A stretch of 64,000 nucleotides of DNA from Geothermobacter hydrogeniphilus (lineage in GTDB: Bacteria; Desulfobacterota; Desulfuromonadia; Desulfuromonadales; Geothermobacteraceae): assembly GCF_002093115.1 (NCBI RefSeq), contig NZ_NAAD01000002.1:124001-188000 (forward strand), written 5' to 3'. Position numbers and translations under genes: made by a program. Below are positions 61,284 through 64,000 of the stretch, piece by piece. The notes below the pieces were generated by a model, which ran no database searches, was not told where the DNA came from, and saw only the letters and a program-made list of their open reading frames with translations. Each line of letters starts with the position of its first letter. Positions within the stretch are counted from its first letter, which is position 1.

Positions 61284-61643
61284 ATGAAAAAACGGATACT
61301 GATTCTGCTCACCCTGCTGCTGTTCGCTGCTGGAGCGGAAGCCAAACTAGTTGTTATCGGCAGCGGCAATGACACCCGGTTCGATCCCTCCGGCTTTCCG
61401 CCGGAGATGCAGAAGGCGTACAAGCTCATGGAGGTCAAATGCGTCAAGTGCCACTCCCTTGAACGGGCCGCCATCGCGCTGCAGACAGGCATCGCTCCCA
61501 TTACCGGCGGTCTTTTCGACCGCAACGCAACCCGCGCCTACGGCATCAAGATGCTGCGCAAACCCGATTCGAACATGACCAAACAGGACGTCAAGATCGT
61601 CGTTCCGCTGCTCAATTACATGCTCGGCGAAGTCGAGCATTAA
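61284..61643 (+). CDS. Small monoheme c-type cytochrome (119 aa)
   Basis: A signal peptide (about 1-20, AEA) leads to a small soluble domain with one heme site CVKCH (53-57) and downstream Met candidates for the sixth ligand (KM near 94 and SNM near 101). It is probably a periplasmic electron acceptor for the outer-membrane cytochrome-porin just upstream, given the tight gene pairing. A hairpin follows the stop. Confidence 0.85.
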   Translation: MKKRILILLTLLLFAAGAEAKLVVIGSGNDTRFDPSGFPPEMQKAYKLMEVKCVKCHSLERAAIALQTGIAPITGGLFDRNATRAYGIKMLRKPDSNMTKQDVKIVVPLLNYMLGEVEH

Positions 61644-61650
61644 ACCCCAT

Positions 61651-61680
61651 CCCCCCGCTTCCCCGGTTGGAAGCGGGGGG
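61651..61680. terminator. Hairpin between convergent genes
   Basis: CCCCCCGCTTCC (61651-61662) pairs with GGAAGCGGGGGG (61669-61680), a perfect 12-bp stem with a 6-nt loop. No T run follows, so the terminator may be weak or Rho-assisted; it could serve both convergent genes. Confidence 0.65.
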
Positions 61681-61705
61681 ACGACATATTCCCTCCCGAC
61701 ATCCT

Positions 61706-62605
61706 TCATTCAAACCGTTCCGTCTGCGGATGAAACGCCTTCCAGACAAACCAGTAGGTCGTGACATGGGGAACCGTTCGCCCCTCGCTGTCCGTGATCC
61801 GCAGGCGGTCATCGCTCTTGTCGTAGCGGAACGATAATTTTTCTCCGCCAACCGAGTCCTCCAGCAGTTCCCGCTGCCTGACAACCGACAGCGGGTAAGC
61901 CCGACTGACACCTGCCAGCTCGATGCCGACCACCAGTTCCTTGTCCTCTTCGCCAGGCCCGGCGCGCAGAAAACCGAACAGCCCGCTGCGTCGACGGTAG
62001 TAATCTTCATAGGGGTCACGGCTGTAATCCCGGTCATATCCGGTCGCGGTGGTCAGGACCAGGGTTCGCGGATGCCCGGCACGCCACTTGTCCCAACGGG
62101 TCAGGGTCGAGGGAAGAACATCCAGCTTCGCGCCGCGCCGCGGCCCGGTCACCGCGCGACGCAGAATCTGCGACCAGAGCGATTCGCTCTGATGATCGTA
62201 CATCAGCACATTGCTGCGATAGAGCAGGCCGGAGACCCCGAAGGTCAGTTCTTCATCACCGATCCGGCGGGAGTACACGACTCCCGAATAGGCCAGCGGT
62301 CACCAGGAAACCAGCACCGGCAGACCACCGAAACGATCGTTGACCAGTTCATGCCAGGAAAGAATGCGGGTCGGGTAGGCCTTGGCGATCCCGTTGATGT
62401 CGACCCCCAGCACCAGGTCATCAGGACGCATGAAGGCGGCTTCGGCGGCAGCGGCGAATCGCGGTGCAAGCAAAGCCGGAATGCCGTCTTTGGACGGCCC
62501 GCCGGAGAGGATTTCGCCGGTATCGATGTCGGCTCGGGAAAGATCCCAGGCGGCGAAAACCGGGCCCGGCCAGAGTGACAGCGCCAACAACAGCAACAGG
62601 CGCAT
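61706..62605 (-). CDS. DUF3179 protein with in-frame TGA, probable selenoprotein (299 aa with Sec102)
   Basis: A signal peptide (about 1-19, PVFA) is followed by a DUF3179 domain. Reading from ATG 62605, a TGA at 62302-62300 falls exactly where the family has Cys in its VLVTYCPL motif; here it is VLVSW-TGA-PLAYSG. Reading straight through, the domain resumes in frame with SRRIGDEELTFGVSGLLYRS, noted by TFGVSGLLY, and ends naturally at 61706. A hairpin lies at SECIS distance (62286-62268). So the gene probably encodes selenocysteine at residue 102. The second Cys of the CPLC form is Ala. Function of DUF3179 is unknown. A TGG or TGC sequencing error or a pseudogene is the alternative. Confidence 0.75.
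62268..62302 (-). promoter_or_regulatory. Candidate bacterial SECIS element after the in-frame TGA
   Basis: On the minus strand, 13 nt after the TGA (62302-62300), CGGGAG (62286-62281) pairs with CTCCCG (62273-62268) around the loop TCGTGTA. The apical loop begins 19 nt after the TGA, within the window known for bacterial SECIS. If the last G-C pair is open, the loop starts with G as in the consensus. Confidence 0.65.
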
Positions 62606-62642
62606 GAGCGTGTTCCTTTCTCCTCCCTGGCAGTTCCGTAAT

Positions 62643-63656
62643 TCAGGTGAAAAGACCGGCCAGGCGCGTGCCGCACTGTCGGCAGCAACCGCCCTCGAGA
62701 CGCATGGCAACCACATGGAAGCCGCGCCGCTCGATGAGCCTCTCCCCGCACCCGGAACAGAAGGTATGCCCTCCCTCGGGATCATGGACATTGCCGGTGT
62801 AGACATGCAGCAACCCGGCCTCCCGACCGAAATCGCGGGCGCGGCGCAGGGTGTCGGCCGGGGTCGGCGGGGCATCCAGCAGTTTGTAGGTCGGATAGAA
62901 CGCGGTGACATGCCAGGGAACCTCGCAGCCGAGTTCACAGGCGATAAAACGGGCGATCCCGCGCAACTGGTCATCATCATCGTTGCGCCCCGGGATGACC
63001 AGGGTCGTCACCTCGACCCAGATGCCGTGGCGTCGGTAATCCTTCAGGGTCTCCAGGACCCCGTCGAGGGAGGCCCCGGTCAGCTTGCGATAGACATCGT
63101 CGCGAAACGCCTTGAGGTCGATATTGGCGGCATCGAGGTAAGGAGCCAGCGCCGCCAGCGGCTCCGGCATGATATAGCCGTTGCTGATAAAAAGATTGCG
63201 CAATCCGGCCCGACGCGCCAGCACTGCCGTATCATGGGCATACTCGAAATAGATGGTCGGCTCGGTGTAGGTGTAGGCGATGCTGTCACACCCCGCCTGC
63301 CGGGCGCGGCGGACAATCTCCGCCGGGGACAGGATCTCCCCCGCCGGCGGTCGCCCGGAAAGCGGCCACTGGGATATCTGGTGATTCTGGCAGTGCAGAC
63401 AGCGGAAATTGCAGCCGACCGTGGCGATGGAAAAGCTCAGCGATCCCGGGTTGACATGGTAGAGGGGCTTCTTCTCGATCGGGTCGACCTGCTCGGAAAT
63501 GCTGCGCCCGTAAACGGTCGTATAAAGCGTCCCGTCGCGATTCTCCCGCACCCCGCAACGACCCTGCCGACCGACAGGAATCGTACACTGAAAACGGCAC
63601 AACCCGCATCGGACCGCCTGCCCTTCCCCTTTTTTCCAGAAGCGTGCCTCGTGCAT
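62643..63656 (-). CDS. amrS: AmmeMemoRadiSam-system radical SAM enzyme AmrS (337 aa)
   Basis: Radical SAM protein of the AmrS family (formerly PFL-activase-like). An N-terminal Cys cluster (CGLCRFQC near 17-24 and CGVR) precedes the cluster motif CNFRCLHC near 83-90 (CX3CX2C), YTYTEPT and DIKAFRD-like NIDLKAFRD. A C-terminal CSGCG plus CCRQC probably binds zinc. AmrS acts with Memo and AMMECR1 proteins, not seen in this window. It lies 37 bp upstream of the DUF3179 gene on the same strand. Confidence 0.92.
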   Translation of the reverse strand: MHEARFWKKGEGQAVRCGLCRFQCTIPVGRQGRCGVRENRDGTLYTTVYGRSISEQVDPIEKKPLYHVNPGSLSFSIATVGCNFRCLHCQNHQISQWPLSGRPPAGEILSPAEIVRRARQAGCDSIAYTYTEPTIYFEYAHDTAVLARRAGLRNLFISNGYIMPEPLAALAPYLDAANIDLKAFRDDVYRKLTGASLDGVLETLKDYRRHGIWVEVTTLVIPGRNDDDDQLRGIARFIACELGCEVPWHVTAFYPTYKLLDAPPTPADTLRRARDFGREAGLLHVYTGNVHDPEGGHTFCSGCGERLIERRGFHVVAMRLEGGCCRQCGTRLAGLFT

Positions 63657-63708
63657 GTCTGTTACCCCCTGATCGTGATCTGTTCCCAGTATAGCAGCAA
63701 CGGCTGGA

Positions 63709-63737
63709 GGCTCAGGGTTCGAGGCTCAAGGTTCAAG
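63709..63737. repeat. 7-bp-period repeat (GGCTCAA class)
   Basis: GGCTCAG, GGTTCGA, GGCTCAA, GGTTCAA: four units upstream of amrS. Same class as 17152. Confidence 0.6.
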
Positions 63738-63802
63738 AGGAGGGAGGGACATTTTATATTGTCCCCTTCAGGTTTGCCCGGGTCAAGGATAGGACAGGTT
63801 CT

Positions 63803-64000
63803 TCACTTCCGCGCCAGGTCCGGTTCACCGCAGTGTCGCAGGATGTCATCTCGGCAGCAGTCGCGGAGTTTGATTGCGCGGGACCAGACGGTCTGCTCGT
63901 CGGCATCATCGAGAAGTCTGGCACTGTCGAGGGGACGCCCGATCCGGATGCTGATACTGCCCTGATGGGGGAATTTGTCGTCACCGCGCAGGATCGACCG
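63803..64000 (-). CDS. C-terminal end of a PlsC-type acyltransferase, cut by window edge
   Basis: The last 65 codons of a minus-strand gene are visible. Motifs GDDKFPHQGSISIRIGRPL, here noted as SISIRIGRP, and RHCGEPDLA near the end match the tail of glycerolphosphate/lysophospholipid acyltransferase (PlsC) domains, which may be part of a larger fused synthetase. The HX4D active site would lie beyond the window. The stop is TGA at 63805-63803. Confidence 0.6.
   Translation of the reverse strand, partial: RSILRGDDKFPHQGSISIRIGRPLDSARLLDDADEQTVWSRAIKLRDCCRDDILRHCGEPDLARK

Noticed and set aside
61706-62980. DUF3179 read as two separate genes or a pseudogene split by a stop
   Set aside because: Both parts are in the same frame, no other disruption exists, and the stop is TGA exactly at the conserved Cys with a hairpin in SECIS range. 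A plain pseudogene remains possible but is less likely.
1-64000. rRNA, tRNA, insertion sequences, prophage or toxin-antitoxin genes
   Set aside because: No sequence or protein with their hallmarks was recognised, though short tRNAs were searched by eye only.

Overview
The window looks like a GC-rich (about 62% by eye) chromosome segment of a Desulfuromonadales/Geobacter-type bacterium. The evidence is two hexaheme c7-type cytochromes, a cytochrome-porin with its own small cytochrome, sigma-54-like promoters, cyclic-dinucleotide (GEMM-I) riboswitches, a chemoreceptor, a probable selenoprotein, and many intergenic repeats of the kind seen in that group. No rRNA, tRNA, phage, insertion sequence or CRISPR array was seen.

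Layout, left to right. 1-3.3 kb: truncated hrpB helicase and a PepT-like M20 peptidase (both minus). 3.6-9.5 kb: a plus-strand run of an M23 peptidase, a Ycf46-like AAA ATPase, a MshEN-domain protein, a lipoprotein, a DUF362 protein and an AcpH-like protein. 9.5-19.7 kb: a YkgJ-type protein, a large hybrid histidine kinase, xthA, recQ translationally coupled to a radical SAM gene, a B12-binding radical SAM protein and a PAS protein with cysteine pairs. 19.8-22.6 kb is mostly non-coding: two tandem copies of a 162-bp palindromic repeat, a DUF945 gene, then a sigma-54-like promoter followed by three GEMM-I riboswitch plus terminator units with a 254-bp period. These precede a two-gene set of secreted proteins (FN3/Ig/TSP3 protein and lipoprotein). 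25.9-31.7 kb holds an AT-rich orphan gene, a flavodoxin-like protein, an IPT/TIG protein and a large lipoprotein of unknown role.

31.8-37.2 kb: a minus-strand BMP-type (nucleoside-like) ABC importer plus a YdcZ-type transporter. 37.3-39.5 kb: GNAT, small membrane proteins and a universal stress protein. 39.5-41.4 kb: two tandem hexaheme cytochromes translationally coupled to a small secreted protein. 41.7-50.2 kb: a SIMPL protein, then GntR regulator, hyuA, hyuB and a three-part TRAP importer, a likely uptake-and-hydrolysis unit for a cyclic amide; its dctM appears to start at ATT. 50.3-57.5 kb: a DUF6178-like protein, then a LolA-like / two FtsX permeases / LolD-like ATPase / outer-membrane barrel cluster whose first gene may be read from a leaderless mRNA. 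57.5-64 kb: a chemoreceptor, a Cyc2-like cytochrome-porin with a small partner cytochrome, a DUF3179 gene interrupted by one in-frame TGA, amrS, and the end of an acyltransferase.

The observations most worth following are: (1) the DUF3179 TGA replaces the conserved Cys and has a hairpin at SECIS distance, so it is probably selenocysteine; (2) the triple GEMM riboswitch behind a sigma-54-like promoter; (3) the Cyc2-like porin-cytochrome pair; (4) a 162-bp ERIC-like repeat family; (5) intergenic arrays built on 7-bp periods with different unit sequences; and (6) a REP-like repeat that has extended the coding ends of recQ and its neighbour.
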